From Anaerolineae bacterium (GTDB taxonomy: Bacteria; Chloroflexota; Anaerolineae; Aggregatilineales; Phototrophicaceae), in contig JALHNT010000002.1 in the NCBI GenBank assembly GCA_022843385.1, positions 124,001-188,000 of the forward strand: DNA of 64,000 nt, read 5' to 3'. A model generated the notes under the pieces. It worked only from the letters and a program-made list of their open reading frames with translations, was not told the DNA's origin and did no database searches. Positions 15,910-24,159 of the stretch are shown here, one piece after another. Numbering within the stretch: position 1 is the first letter of the stretch; every line of letters starts with the position of its first letter. Position numbers and translations under genes: made by a program.

Positions 15910-17070
15910 ATGCGTGGTCGCTTACTAATCCTGATTGGATTGATTCTTCTTTTGGTTGTCATCGGTGTGGTTGCGTTCACGTTCCTTAGTCCGACTACTC
16001 CACCACCTGTCGTTGATTCTCCAGCAAATGGCAACACTGAACCTACCGCTACACCGAGCAATACACCAACACCTGTGCCCGTAGTCAGCATTCTGGTTGC
16101 TTTGCAGGAAATACCGCGTGGTTATCGTTTCCCTGACTCCATCGAAGAACTGCAAAACATTGTGGGCTATCGCGATTGGCCGGAATCAGCAGCACCATTT
16201 AACGGTCTGTATGAAGCCGACGGCGGTATCGAGAATGTTGCCGGCAAAATTGCCCGAACCGATATTGCTCGCGAACAGCCTATTCTTACAACCTTGATTG
16301 TCGATGATCTGACACGGATTGCAGCGGTTGGTTCTGATGCCGCCGCTATCCTGCCAGCTGATCGAGTTGCTGTATCGCTGCCAATTGACCGCCTGACAAG
16401 CGTGGCTTATGGTGTTCAAGATGGTGATCGAGTGGATGTCGTTATCTCGATGCTTTTTGTTGACATTGACGAGATATTTCAATCGATCACCCCAAATCGC
16501 ATTACACTGTTCCGCGAAACTACTGACGGTATTGAGCTTCTGGAAGGCATTGAAGGTCGGCCAGATGTATCAACAGTCGGTCGAGTCATTGTTGGCCCTA
16601 CGGAACGCCAGCGCCCTCGCCTGGTAACACAACGTACCATTCAGGACGCACTCGTTGTCCATGTGGGTGACTTCCCACTGGATGGAAAGTTTATCGGTGA
16701 GCTTCCAACTCCTACGCCTATTCCAGTTACGGCAGAAGCAGATGCAGGTGGTGGAACGCCGCCCCCCCCGCCCACAGCCATTCCGCGTCCTGACATCATC
16801 ACACTGGGCGTCACACCGCAATATGCAGTGGTGATTGTGTGGGCAATCGAAGCGAAGTTACCGGTCACGTTGCTATTGCGTTCAGCTTCCAGTATTTCCC
16901 AGGAATCGACTCAGCAAGTGACTTTGGATTACATCATGTCGGAGTTCCGGATAGATTTGCCAGCTCGTCGCGATTACAGCATCGAGCCAGCTATTCGTAG
17001 TATTCGACAGTTGTTGGCATCACAAGAGATTCGCTTGAGCGACTCAGCCCAAGCCGCGCCAGCACAGTAA
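15910..17070 (+). CDS. cpaB: Flp pilus assembly protein CpaB (RcpC family)
   Basis: A 386-residue envelope protein with a signal anchor at about 4-27, a Thr/Pro-rich linker (about 29-58) and then an SAF-like domain (VALQEIPRGYRFPDSIEEL). The RcpC/CpaB domain extends to about 200 (LPADRVAVSLPIDRLTSVAYGVQDGDRVDVVIS, split here by no gap). A second Pro-rich linker follows (about 265-285). In diderm bacteria CpaB works with the secretin; in single-membrane organisms it is thought to act at the cell wall. A strong GGAGGG site precedes ATG 15910. It is the first gene of the Tad structural unit. Confidence 0.88.
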   Translation: MRGRLLILIGLILLLVVIGVVAFTFLSPTTPPPVVDSPANGNTEPTATPSNTPTPVPVVSILVALQEIPRGYRFPDSIEELQNIVGYRDWPESAAPFNGLYEADGGIENVAGKIARTDIAREQPILTTLIVDDLTRIAAVGSDAAAILPADRVAVSLPIDRLTSVAYGVQDGDRVDVVISMLFVDIDEIFQSITPNRITLFRETTDGIELLEGIEGRPDVSTVGRVIVGPTERQRPRLVTQRTIQDALVVHVGDFPLDGKFIGELPTPTPIPVTAEADAGGGTPPPPPTAIPRPDIITLGVTPQYAVVIVWAIEAKLPVTLLLRSASSISQESTQQVTLDYIMSEFRIDLPARRDYSIEPAIRSIRQLLASQEIRLSDSAQAAPAQ

Positions 17071-17119
17071 GTTCAGTCAAACCAATTCATCTGAGCATTT
17101 GTAGGGATACAAACCGAGC

Positions 17120-18454
17120 ATGAATAGAGCGAGCGGAAATCAGGGAAACGAGGGTGATATCATCACGATTATGTTGGTTGACGACATACCAGAAGCTCGT
17201 GAGAATATCAAGAAGATGCTGGCCTTCGAACCTGACATGAAGGTAGTTGGAACTGCTGGAACTGGGCGTGAAGCTGTCACGCTGGCGAAAGAGATCAGAC
17301 CGAATATCATCATCATGGACATCAATATGCCTGATATGGATGGTATTCAAGCAACAACGCTGATCACGGAAGCGGTGCCAACGGTAGCCGTTATCATGAT
17401 GTCAGTACAAAACGATCCTGATTATCTGCGCCGGGCAATGTTGGCTGGAGCCAAAAACTTTCTGCCTAAGCCTGTTTCAATGGACGAACTGTATAATACG
17501 ATCCGCACTGTCCATGCACGCAACAGAGCGTTGGTCAAAAACATCAACCCGATTGACCCATCAACCATCACCACTTCGAGTCAGACGACTCGAAGTGGTT
17601 CCGATAAGGATGGCAACAGAGCTGGGCATGTAGTGGTGGTCTATAGTCCACAGGGTGGTGCTGGTTGCACTACCATCGCTACAAATCTGGCTTCCGGAGT
17701 CATGAAAGAAGGGATACGAGCATTATTGGTAGACGCTGATCTGCAATTTGGGGATGTAGGCGTCTTCCTGAATATGCAAGCACAATCTACCATCATTGAC
17801 CTTGCCAGCAATGTTGACGATCTCGATACTGAGTTATTCGACAATATTGTCATGACGCACGATACCGGCTTGAAAGTGCTGATGGGTCCGGCACGGCCGG
17901 AAATGGCAGAAGTTATTCAGTCAAACCCGGCAGCAGTTGCGCGTATAATCGACCAAGTACGCAGCCAATATGACTTTATTGTGGTTGACACGAGCAATCA
18001 TCTTGATGAAACTCTGGTATCCTTGTTTGACATCGCCTCTAAGATCGTGCTAGTCACAACCCCAACATTGGTTGGCGTGAAGAATGTGCGCTTTGTACTC
18101 GATCTCTTTGATCAGCTCGAATATCCAGCGGACAAAGTAATGCTGGTTCTAAACCGCGTACCCAGTGACAAGAATTTACAGAAATTCACAATCGCTGCAG
18201 ATCGCATTGAGAAATTCCTTAGGCGCTCGATTGATGTACAAATTCCAGCAGATGAGTTTACAACACTCAGCGCCCTTTATAAGGGTGTTCTGATGGTTGC
18301 CCAGCGCGATCGAAGCCGCTCGCCCATGCGCGAATTGTTACAACTCTCAGAGTTAGTGTACAGCAAGCTTTTGGGCAATCAAATTCAAGGCGACGATAAA
18401 GCGGCTGAAAAATCAGCCTTACCCAAGCTCTCGCTCTTTGGGCGCAAATCATAG
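17120..18454 (+). CDS. cpaE: CpaE/TadZ-like ATPase with N-terminal receiver domain
   Basis: A 444-residue fusion. The receiver domain (about 13-130) keeps the acidic pair D21-D22 and the phospho-acceptor D67 (IIIMDINMPDMDG). A polar linker (about 140-165) leads to a MinD/ParA-like domain. Its P-loop is degenerate: Q178-GGAG-C183-T184 lacks both the signature lysine and the Walker lysine, as often seen in TadZ proteins. The later motif LLVDADLQFGDVG is intact. TadZ proteins localise the pilus machine at the membrane. The coding sequence of the linker contains a perfect 13-bp inverted repeat (17570-17599). cpaF follows after 30 bp. Confidence 0.9.
   Translation: MNRASGNQGNEGDIITIMLVDDIPEARENIKKMLAFEPDMKVVGTAGTGREAVTLAKEIRPNIIIMDINMPDMDGIQATTLITEAVPTVAVIMMSVQNDPDYLRRAMLAGAKNFLPKPVSMDELYNTIRTVHARNRALVKNINPIDPSTITTSSQTTRSGSDKDGNRAGHVVVVYSPQGGAGCTTIATNLASGVMKEGIRALLVDADLQFGDVGVFLNMQAQSTIIDLASNVDDLDTELFDNIVMTHDTGLKVLMGPARPEMAEVIQSNPAAVARIIDQVRSQYDFIVVDTSNHLDETLVSLFDIASKIVLVTTPTLVGVKNVRFVLDLFDQLEYPADKVMLVLNRVPSDKNLQKFTIAADRIEKFLRRSIDVQIPADEFTTLSALYKGVLMVAQRDRSRSPMRELLQLSELVYSKLLGNQIQGDDKAAEKSALPKLSLFGRKS
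17570..17599 (+). repeat. Perfect 13-bp inverted repeat inside cpaE
   Basis: ACCACTTCGAGTC (17570-17582), loop AGAC, then its exact complement (17587-17599). It sits in frame in the Ser/Thr-rich linker between the receiver and ATPase domains. There is no downstream T-run. In RNA it would form a very stable hairpin. Confidence 0.9.
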
Positions 18455-18484
18455 TTGGACTGACTGTATTAGCGGAGGATTCCG

Positions 18485-19954
18485 ATGTCATTGTTACGCC
18501 GAATTGAACGCGGGGGAACAGGGAACTCAGGAGGAACAGGAAACATCTCCGGTGGTGGTCAGGGAAATGATCCTGCCAATCGACCAGGATCAGAAGCAAG
18601 TGGTGGCGCCGATGCTGAGGGTTCAAAGCTAGCCGAGATGCGGCTGAAACGACAAGCGCTAACAGATCAGCGCCCTGGAGCGAAGAGCAACAATTACTTC
18701 GATCTCAAGAGTCGCGTTCAAAACAAGCTATTGGCAGAACTTGATCACCAATCAATGGATGTCAAGCGCGTCAATGAAGTTCGCGCCCACATTGAAGAAT
18801 TGTTCAATGCTATTCTGGCGGATGAAAGTATCGTCATTTCCCGGGCAGAACGCATGAATCTGTTTGAAGCGATCGTAGCTGAGATTCTGGGTTTCGGCCC
18901 GCTTGAAACGCTGTTAAGCGATGAGAGCATCACGGAGATTATGGTCAATGGACCAAAAAATGTGTTCATTGAGCAAAAAGGTCTCATCACGCGTGCACCG
19001 GTCACTTTCGAGAATGACGAACATGTGCTGCGCATTCTTGATCGCATTGTAGCACCACTTGGTCGGCGTATTGATGAGAGTTCCCCCCTGGTAGATGCGC
19101 GTCTGCCCGATGGTTCTCGCGTGAACGCCGTCATTCGTCCAATTGCACTGGTTGGGCCAACCATTACCATTCGTAAGTTCTCCAAGAAACCGCTAACGAT
19201 TGATGATCTGATTCGATTTGGTTCCATGACCAAAGAAATCTCGGAGTTCCTGCGCTCATGCATCGTTTCCCGCTTGAACGTTGTGGTCGCAGGCGGTACA
19301 GGTTCTGGTAAGACAACACTGCTGAATGTATTGTCCGGCTTCATCCCGAACAATGAGCGCATTGTCACTATTGAAAATGCAGCTGAACTTCAACTCCGGC
19401 AGGAACATGTAGTGACCCTGGAAACCCGCCCGCCGAACCTTGAGGGCAAGGGTCAAATCACCATTCAGGATTTGGTCGTGAACAGCCTCCGTATGCGGCC
19501 GGATCGAATTGTGGTCGGGGAGTGTCGTGGTGGTGAGGCGCTTGACATGCTTCAGGCCATGAATACTGGTCATGACGGATCATTAACCACCTGTCACTCG
19601 AACACTCCACGCGACACTATCTCGCGTTTGGAAGTGATGTGTCTGATGGCAGGTGTAGACTTGCCAGTACGCGCGATCCGCGAGCAAATCGCCAGCGCGG
19701 TTGATATGATTTGCCAGCAGAACCGTCTGCGTGATGGATCGCGTAAGATCGAGAAAATCACGGAAGTTCAGGGCATGGAAGGCGAAATCATCACCATGTC
19801 AGATATCTTTGAGTTTGAGCAAACTGGCATCGAAGGCGGCAAGATCATCGGTCGCATTCGCCCAACCGGTCTGCGCCCCAAATTCATTGAACGCATTGAA
19901 GCAGCAGGCATCCATCTGCCGCCATCAGTCTTTGGCGTTGGGCGCAATTACTAG
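18485..19954 (+). CDS. cpaF: Flp pilus secretion ATPase CpaF/TadA
   Basis: A 489-residue hexameric ATPase that powers pilin assembly at the inner face of the membrane. The first 50 residues are Gly/Asn/Ser-rich and low complexity, unlike the rest. The core has the family block ITEIMVNGPKNVFIEQKG, the P-loop G270-GTGSGKTT (K276), the Asp box and the Walker B region RPDRIVVGECRGGEALDMLQ. A His box follows (HDGSLTTCHSNTP). ATG 18485 has GGAGG about eight bases upstream. It is followed by a terminator-like hairpin and a new promoter, so it may end its transcription unit. Confidence 0.97.
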   Translation: MSLLRRIERGGTGNSGGTGNISGGGQGNDPANRPGSEASGGADAEGSKLAEMRLKRQALTDQRPGAKSNNYFDLKSRVQNKLLAELDHQSMDVKRVNEVRAHIEELFNAILADESIVISRAERMNLFEAIVAEILGFGPLETLLSDESITEIMVNGPKNVFIEQKGLITRAPVTFENDEHVLRILDRIVAPLGRRIDESSPLVDARLPDGSRVNAVIRPIALVGPTITIRKFSKKPLTIDDLIRFGSMTKEISEFLRSCIVSRLNVVVAGGTGSGKTTLLNVLSGFIPNNERIVTIENAAELQLRQEHVVTLETRPPNLEGKGQITIQDLVVNSLRMRPDRIVVGECRGGEALDMLQAMNTGHDGSLTTCHSNTPRDTISRLEVMCLMAGVDLPVRAIREQIASAVDMICQQNRLRDGSRKIEKITEVQGMEGEIITMSDIFEFEQTGIEGGKIIGRIRPTGLRPKFIERIEAAGIHLPPSVFGVGRNY

Positions 19955-19974
19955 AATTGAGACACGAAACAGGG

Positions 19975-20008
19975 AAGCGGGTCTGCTTGACTCGCTTTTC
20001 TTTATTTC
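19975..20008 (+). terminator. Candidate intrinsic terminator after cpaF
   Basis: AAGCGGGT and ACTCGCTT pair in an 8-bp stem with one G-T wobble and a seven-base loop, followed by a T-rich tail (TTCTTTATTT). It lies 20 bp after the cpaF stop codon and overlaps a promoter for tadB. Confidence 0.5.
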
Positions 20009-20016
20009 CATACAAT
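19987..20016 (+). promoter_or_regulatory. Promoter of tadB-tadC overlapping the cpaF terminator
   Basis: TTGACT (19987-19992), an 18-base spacer and TACAAT (20011-20016). Both hexamers match five of six consensus bases. The -35 lies in the loop and 3' arm of the terminator hairpin. It is 38 bp from ATG 20054. Confidence 0.6.
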
Positions 20017-20053
20017 TGACACCAGGATTGCGGTTTAGTGGAGGGCAGAACTC

Positions 20054-21040
20054 ATGCCAGCGGAACTTATCCCAATTATCGCCATTGTAGCCGGTGTTGT
20101 CGCCGTTGCAGTGATTGCTTTTGGTGTAATTACTGTTCGCTCGGAACGGGACCTTGTGGAAGAAAGGTTAGGCAGGTACGAGCAGGACTTCCAGTCTTAT
20201 CTCGATGTGGACTCAGATGAAGACAAACCTGAGAAGGATGAGCGAAAAGCGCTGGATGCAATAGACAAGGCCATCGCCAAGCGTCCATTCGCTCAACGTA
20301 CCAGGCAACAGCTCGCACGCGCTGACATCAAATTGACGGTAGCCGAATTCTATGCAGTGCAGTTCATGGCACCAGTAGTCTTCTTCGCAGGCGCGTATTT
20401 TCTGTTGTTCCGCTACGATCTGATTATGTCGATTGTTGCTGGATTTGTTGGCTTTTTTGCACCTCGCTTCTATGTGACACGAGCAACCAGTCAACGACTG
20501 ATCCGTTTTGAACAGCAGCTTCCTGATACCCTAGGCCTATGGGTTAATGCCTTACGCTCTGGTTTTAGCGTTCTACAGGCGATGGAAGCAATTTCTCGTG
20601 ATGCACCAGAACCAACATCAACTGAATTCAAGCGTGTCGTGCAAGAAGTGCAGCTTGGTATTGATGTCGAGGATGCACTGGAGCATTTGCTCGCGCGAGT
20701 AGAGAGCGAAGATCTTGACCTTGTCATCACCGCCGTGAACATTCAGCGCGAAGTTGGTGGCAACTTAGCAGAAATTCTTGAAACCATCGGACATACCATT
20801 CGTGAACGTATCAAACTAAAAGGTGAGATCCGGGTACTTACATCTCAGGGTCGCTATACGGGTTATCTGATTAGCTTTCTGCCAATTGCGGTAGCGCTGT
20901 TCCTATCCGTCATTCAACCTGGGTTTATGGATCCACTCTTCAGAAGCCGTTCATGCGGTTGGCCGATGATTGGCATCGGTCTCGCGTTGATTGGGATGGG
21001 AATGGCGGCAATCCAAAAAATCGTCAACATCGAGATTTAG
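20054..21040 (+). CDS. tadB: Tad/Flp pilus platform protein TadB
   Basis: A 328-residue membrane protein of the T2SSF family: an N-terminal helix (about 3-26), a charged cytoplasmic part, two helices near 110-145, the T2SSF domain (QQLPDTLGLWVNALRSGFSV ... INIQREVGGNLAEIL-like NIQREVGGNLAEILETIGHT) and two C-terminal helices (about 270-325). With TadC it forms the membrane platform driven by CpaF. GGAGG precedes ATG 20054. tadC follows after 18 bp, with its own AGGAG site. Confidence 0.93.
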   Translation: MPAELIPIIAIVAGVVAVAVIAFGVITVRSERDLVEERLGRYEQDFQSYLDVDSDEDKPEKDERKALDAIDKAIAKRPFAQRTRQQLARADIKLTVAEFYAVQFMAPVVFFAGAYFLLFRYDLIMSIVAGFVGFFAPRFYVTRATSQRLIRFEQQLPDTLGLWVNALRSGFSVLQAMEAISRDAPEPTSTEFKRVVQEVQLGIDVEDALEHLLARVESEDLDLVITAVNIQREVGGNLAEILETIGHTIRERIKLKGEIRVLTSQGRYTGYLISFLPIAVALFLSVIQPGFMDPLFRSRSCGWPMIGIGLALIGMGMAAIQKIVNIEI

Positions 21041-21058
21041 CGATCAGGAGAGAATCGC

Positions 21059-22003
21059 ATGGATGCAACACTTATCGGAATTCTGGTTGTTGTAGTAGGC
21101 GTGATTATTGTCGGCCTCGTATACATTGCTATGCGCGATGACAAAAGCCGCGATCCGCTGCAAGAACGGTTGGCACAGTTTGGCGAGCGCGAGTTACCCG
21201 AATCGCTTGAAGAAATTGAACTATCGCTATCGTTTCGGGACCGTATTCTAGTCCCGCTGCTGCGTCGCATCGCGGACGTCACAGCGCGTTTTACACCGCA
21301 AAAACAGATTGACGAAACCCGCAAGCAACTGGATATGGCAGGTTTGGCCGGTCAGTTGGAGCCGACGACATTTTTTGCGCTGCGCATTGGCCTCACAATT
21401 GGCCTCGCATTAGCGGCATTTATGGTATTTTTCATCTTGTCACCCACTCGCGACCCCAATGCCCTTCTCTATACGGCCGGTGGCGCTGGATTGGGATACT
21501 TCCTGCCGATAATGTGGGTAAAGAGCAAAATCACCCGTCGCCAGGATTCTATTCTCAAAAGCCTGCCGGATGCATTGGATCTTCTCACCATTTGTGTCGA
21601 AGCAGGACTGGGTTTTGACCAGGCGATGGGTAAGGTTTACGAGAAGTGGGATAATGATCTTGCTATCGGCTTTGGTCGTGTTCTGCGCGAAATTCAACTC
21701 GGTAAAGTGCGCCGCGAAGCACTGCGTGATATGTCAGATCGAATGGGTGTACCAGATGTGACATCATTTACTGCCGCTGTCATTCAGGCCGATCAGCTGG
21801 GCGTCAGCATGACCAAGATATTGCGTGTCCAGTCTGATCAGATGCGTGTCAAACGACGCCAACGCGCGCAGGAAAAAGCGCATCAGGCTCCGGTGAAAAT
21901 GATGATCCCGATGGTACTGCTGATTTTCCCGTCGCTTTGGATCGTTCTGCTGGGGCCAGCAGTCATCTTCTTGATCGAAAGTGGTACGTTAGGCAAGGTC
22001 TGA
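21059..22003 (+). CDS. tadC: Tad/Flp pilus platform protein TadC
   Basis: A 314-residue partner of TadB with the same layout: an N-terminal helix, a cytoplasmic stretch (RDPLQERLAQFGERELPESL), helices near 100-150, and a T2SSF domain with LPDALDLLTICVEAGLGFDQ and VIQADQLGVSMTKILRVQSD. It ends in a final helix. The ATG at 21059 follows GGAGAGAATCGC. It is the last clear pilus gene: no flp prepilin, prepilin peptidase or secretin gene follows. Two hairpins, one with a T-run, start 28 bp after its stop. Confidence 0.93.
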   Translation: MDATLIGILVVVVGVIIVGLVYIAMRDDKSRDPLQERLAQFGERELPESLEEIELSLSFRDRILVPLLRRIADVTARFTPQKQIDETRKQLDMAGLAGQLEPTTFFALRIGLTIGLALAAFMVFFILSPTRDPNALLYTAGGAGLGYFLPIMWVKSKITRRQDSILKSLPDALDLLTICVEAGLGFDQAMGKVYEKWDNDLAIGFGRVLREIQLGKVRREALRDMSDRMGVPDVTSFTAAVIQADQLGVSMTKILRVQSDQMRVKRRQRAQEKAHQAPVKMMIPMVLLIFPSLWIVLLGPAVIFLIESGTLGKV

Positions 22004-22026
22004 TCCAACACTGAAAGACTAAATTC

Positions 22027-22749
22027 ATGTTGTCGAAACCATCATTGTTTTCGACACTGAGAAAAAATGCTCAGGTATTTGCTCCTGGGCATTTTTTGTC
22101 TCGCAACCTCGCAGCCCTGCTCAGTTTAGGCATCGATCTGATTTTCCCACCGCGTTGTGCAGGGTGTGGCAAAATTGACACCAATTGGTGCAAAATCTGT
22201 GATAAAGAGCTAATGGCGCTCCCGTTCCCGACAGGCATTCACCTGGTGCCTCCGCTGCGTGACATCACGGCCAGCGCTCATCACGGCGGGATCATTCGCG
22301 AGGCAGTACAGGCACTGAAGTATAGCAATCTACCCCAGGTCGCCATTCCTTTAGGGAGCCGAATGGCGACCTGTCTGGACAGAAAAACCTGGACAATTGA
22401 CATCATTGTACCGGTGCCATTACACATATCCCGGCTAGCAGAACGGGGGTATAATCAGGCTAAACTACTGGCGGATCAGGTAGCACACAACACAGGTATT
22501 CCCTGTACACCGGAAGCTATGCAACGGGTACGCTACAGTCAATCTCAAGTTCAAATGACAGCAGAAGAACGCCAACAGAATGTCAAAGATGCGTTCACAG
22601 CCAATCCCTCACTGGTTGCACACAAAACAATCCTCATCGTTGATGATGTGTATACGACGGGTTCCACTTTAGCGAACTGCGCCGAGGCTTTGCTATTCGC
22701 TGGAGCAAAGGCCGTATATGGCCTGACCGCTACTGCTGCGCGTATCTAA
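22027..22749 (+). CDS. ComF-family phosphoribosyltransferase-like protein (start uncertain)
   Basis: 240 residues from ATG 22027. The family core starts near residue 36: a four-Cys ribbon (CAGCGKIDTNWCKIC), the middle motif HHGGIIREAVQALKY, VPVPLHISRLAERGYNQA, and the PRPP-binding motif ILIVDDVYTTGST. ComF proteins aid DNA uptake in competent bacteria or act on DNA repair intermediates. The first 70 bases from the ATG fold into two hairpins, the second terminator-like, so translation may really begin further down, for example at TTG 22096. hpf follows after 23 bp, an arrangement also common in Firmicutes (comFC-hpf). Confidence 0.85.
   Translation: MLSKPSLFSTLRKNAQVFAPGHFLSRNLAALLSLGIDLIFPPRCAGCGKIDTNWCKICDKELMALPFPTGIHLVPPLRDITASAHHGGIIREAVQALKYSNLPQVAIPLGSRMATCLDRKTWTIDIIVPVPLHISRLAERGYNQAKLLADQVAHNTGIPCTPEAMQRVRYSQSQVQMTAEERQQNVKDAFTANPSLVAHKTILIVDDVYTTGSTLANCAEALLFAGAKAVYGLTATAARI
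22031..22056 (+). promoter_or_regulatory. First hairpin over the comF start (anti-/pre-terminator-like)
   Basis: TGTCGAAA (22031-22038) pairs with TTTCGACA (22049-22056) across a ten-base loop. It starts four bases after the ATG at 22027 and directly precedes a stronger terminator-like hairpin. Confidence 0.45.
22062..22097 (+). terminator. Terminator-like hairpin within annotated comF 5' end
   Basis: AAAAAATGCTCAGG pairs with CCTGGGCATTTTTT (one T-G wobble) around an eight-base loop: a 14-bp stem flanked by A and T runs. By sequence it would terminate tadB-tadC transcription in the plus direction and is symmetrical enough to work both ways. Confidence 0.6.
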
Positions 22750-22772
22750 TTTCCATCTCAATAAAGGAGCAC

Positions 22773-23372
22773 ATGATGGACGTTCAGATTCAAAGTCGAA
22801 ACATCAAGGTGACCGATGCTCTGGAGGGCTTTACGCGCAAGAAACTCGATAAACTCGATCGGTATCTGCCTAATATCTCTGAAGTCCGCGTAGAATTGAC
22901 ACATGAGCATACACGCCGCGGTGAAGACCTGGTCAGTGCGCAGATCACTATCCGACACCAGCGTGGTGCCATTTTGCGGGCTGAAGAGCGCACAACGAAC
23001 GACATAAATCTGGCGATCAATGCGGCAGTTGAAAAAATGTATCGTCAGATTCAACGATTCAAGGGCAAGCGAAGCCGCAAAGGTCGTGAACGATTTAGTG
23101 CGACGATGGATGAATTACAAGTCGCAGAAGCCATTCCTGACATTGATGAATATGTCGAAGAGCCAATCGCTCAAGAAGAAGCGCAAACATCTGAGGTCAT
23201 CCGTCGAAAAGAAGTGGCTGTGGCAGCGATGAATGAGGCCGAGGCCATCGAACAGATGGAGCTGTTGGGTCACACCTTTTTCATCTTCTTCAATCCAGAA
23301 AGAAATGGCATCAATGTGGTATACAAGCGCACATCAGGGGGATATGGCGTTCTGATACCGCGCGTCGAATAA
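22773..23372 (+). CDS. hpf: Long-form ribosome hibernation promoting factor
   Basis: A 199-residue protein. The N-terminal S30AE domain (about 1-105) starts VQIQSRNIKVTDALEGFTRK and continues with YLPNISEVRVELTHEHTRRG; it binds the 30S decoding centre. A variable acidic linker (about 115-145) joins the C-terminal dimerisation domain (VIRRKEVAVAAMNEAEAIEQ, then LGHTFFIFFNPERNGINVVY), which pairs ribosomes into inactive 100S dimers. AGGAG precedes ATG 22773. A clear terminator follows at 23385, so this closes the comF-hpf unit. Confidence 0.95.
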   Translation: MMDVQIQSRNIKVTDALEGFTRKKLDKLDRYLPNISEVRVELTHEHTRRGEDLVSAQITIRHQRGAILRAEERTTNDINLAINAAVEKMYRQIQRFKGKRSRKGRERFSATMDELQVAEAIPDIDEYVEEPIAQEEAQTSEVIRRKEVAVAAMNEAEAIEQMELLGHTFFIFFNPERNGINVVYKRTSGGYGVLIPRVE

Positions 23373-23384
23373 TACGTGACCACC

Positions 23385-23408
23385 GGGGCGCTTAAAGCGC
23401 CCCTTTTT
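23385..23408 (+). terminator. Intrinsic terminator after hpf
   Basis: GGGGCGC and GCGCCCC form a GC-rich stem around TTAAA, followed by five T. It ends the hpf transcript and overlaps the stop codon of the convergent glycosyltransferase gene. Confidence 0.8.
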
Positions 23409-24159
23409 CTTTGTGGTGAAGTCGGTTAAGCAACCAATACTTGCGAAACTCATACCACGCCATGAGTGCACTCAGCAGCAAACCGTATAAGCCGTCCCGA
23501 TACCCATTGAGAGTTACAAAGCGCCACCAGAATTGGCGCAAGGGTTGCAGCACATAGTTGTGCAGTCTGGGTTGGACTCTCTGCTGAAACATAATCTGGG
23601 CATCGTAGGCTGTATAGCGATGCTGCTTGGCGACAAACTGCGCCAGAGTAGAATAATTGTAATGGATGAAGTGTTCGGTCAGCGTTCCCTCAGGGCCATC
23701 CAGGAGTACAAGTTCGTGGACTTCACGCGCTGGATCGTAGTGTGCCGAGTCTATCCTGAGCAATCGAGTCTGATGATCCGGGTACCACCCTGCCCCGCGC
23801 ATCCGATGTCCAAAGATATAGTTGAAGCGTGGAATACGATACCCGGCATGGTCATCTTCAACCGGTAGCGATTGGATTTCGTCAGCCAGTTCAGGGCTGA
23901 CTCGTTCGTCGGCATCAACAAACAACACCCACTTTGCCCGTGATCTCGCTAATTCAAGCGCAGCATTGCGCTGCCCCGCATAGTTGTCAAATGAACGCTG
24001 TGCCACTTCGGCACCCGCTTGTCGTGCCAGTTCAACCGTCTGGTCGGTGCTATGGGAGTCAAGGACGATAATGTGATCTGAAATGTGTTTCAGACTCTGG
24101 ATACAATCAACAATATGGAAGGCTTCATTATAGGTAAGGATGATGCCAACCGGCTTCAT
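23392..24159 (-). CDS. Family 2 glycosyltransferase (WaaE/KdtX-like)
   Basis: A 255-residue GT-A fold enzyme, compact as in the WaaE-like group. It begins with the UDP-sugar-binding region MKPVGIILTYNEAFHI, then IIVLDSHSTDQT and the DxD motif in WVLFVDADERVSPEL. A later signature is GAGWYPDHQTRLLR. The C-terminal part has one hydrophobic segment (GLYGLLLSALMAWY) that may touch the membrane. It transfers a sugar to a surface glycan or lipid; donor and acceptor are unknown. The ATG overlaps the stop of the next upstream glycosyltransferase by ATGA. Confidence 0.9.
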   Translation of the reverse strand: MKPVGIILTYNEAFHIVDCIQSLKHISDHIIVLDSHSTDQTVELARQAGAEVAQRSFDNYAGQRNAALELARSRAKWVLFVDADERVSPELADEIQSLPVEDDHAGYRIPRFNYIFGHRMRGAGWYPDHQTRLLRIDSAHYDPAREVHELVLLDGPEGTLTEHFIHYNYSTLAQFVAKQHRYTAYDAQIMFQQRVQPRLHNYVLQPLRQFWWRFVTLNGYRDGLYGLLLSALMAWYEFRKYWLLNRLHHKEKGAL

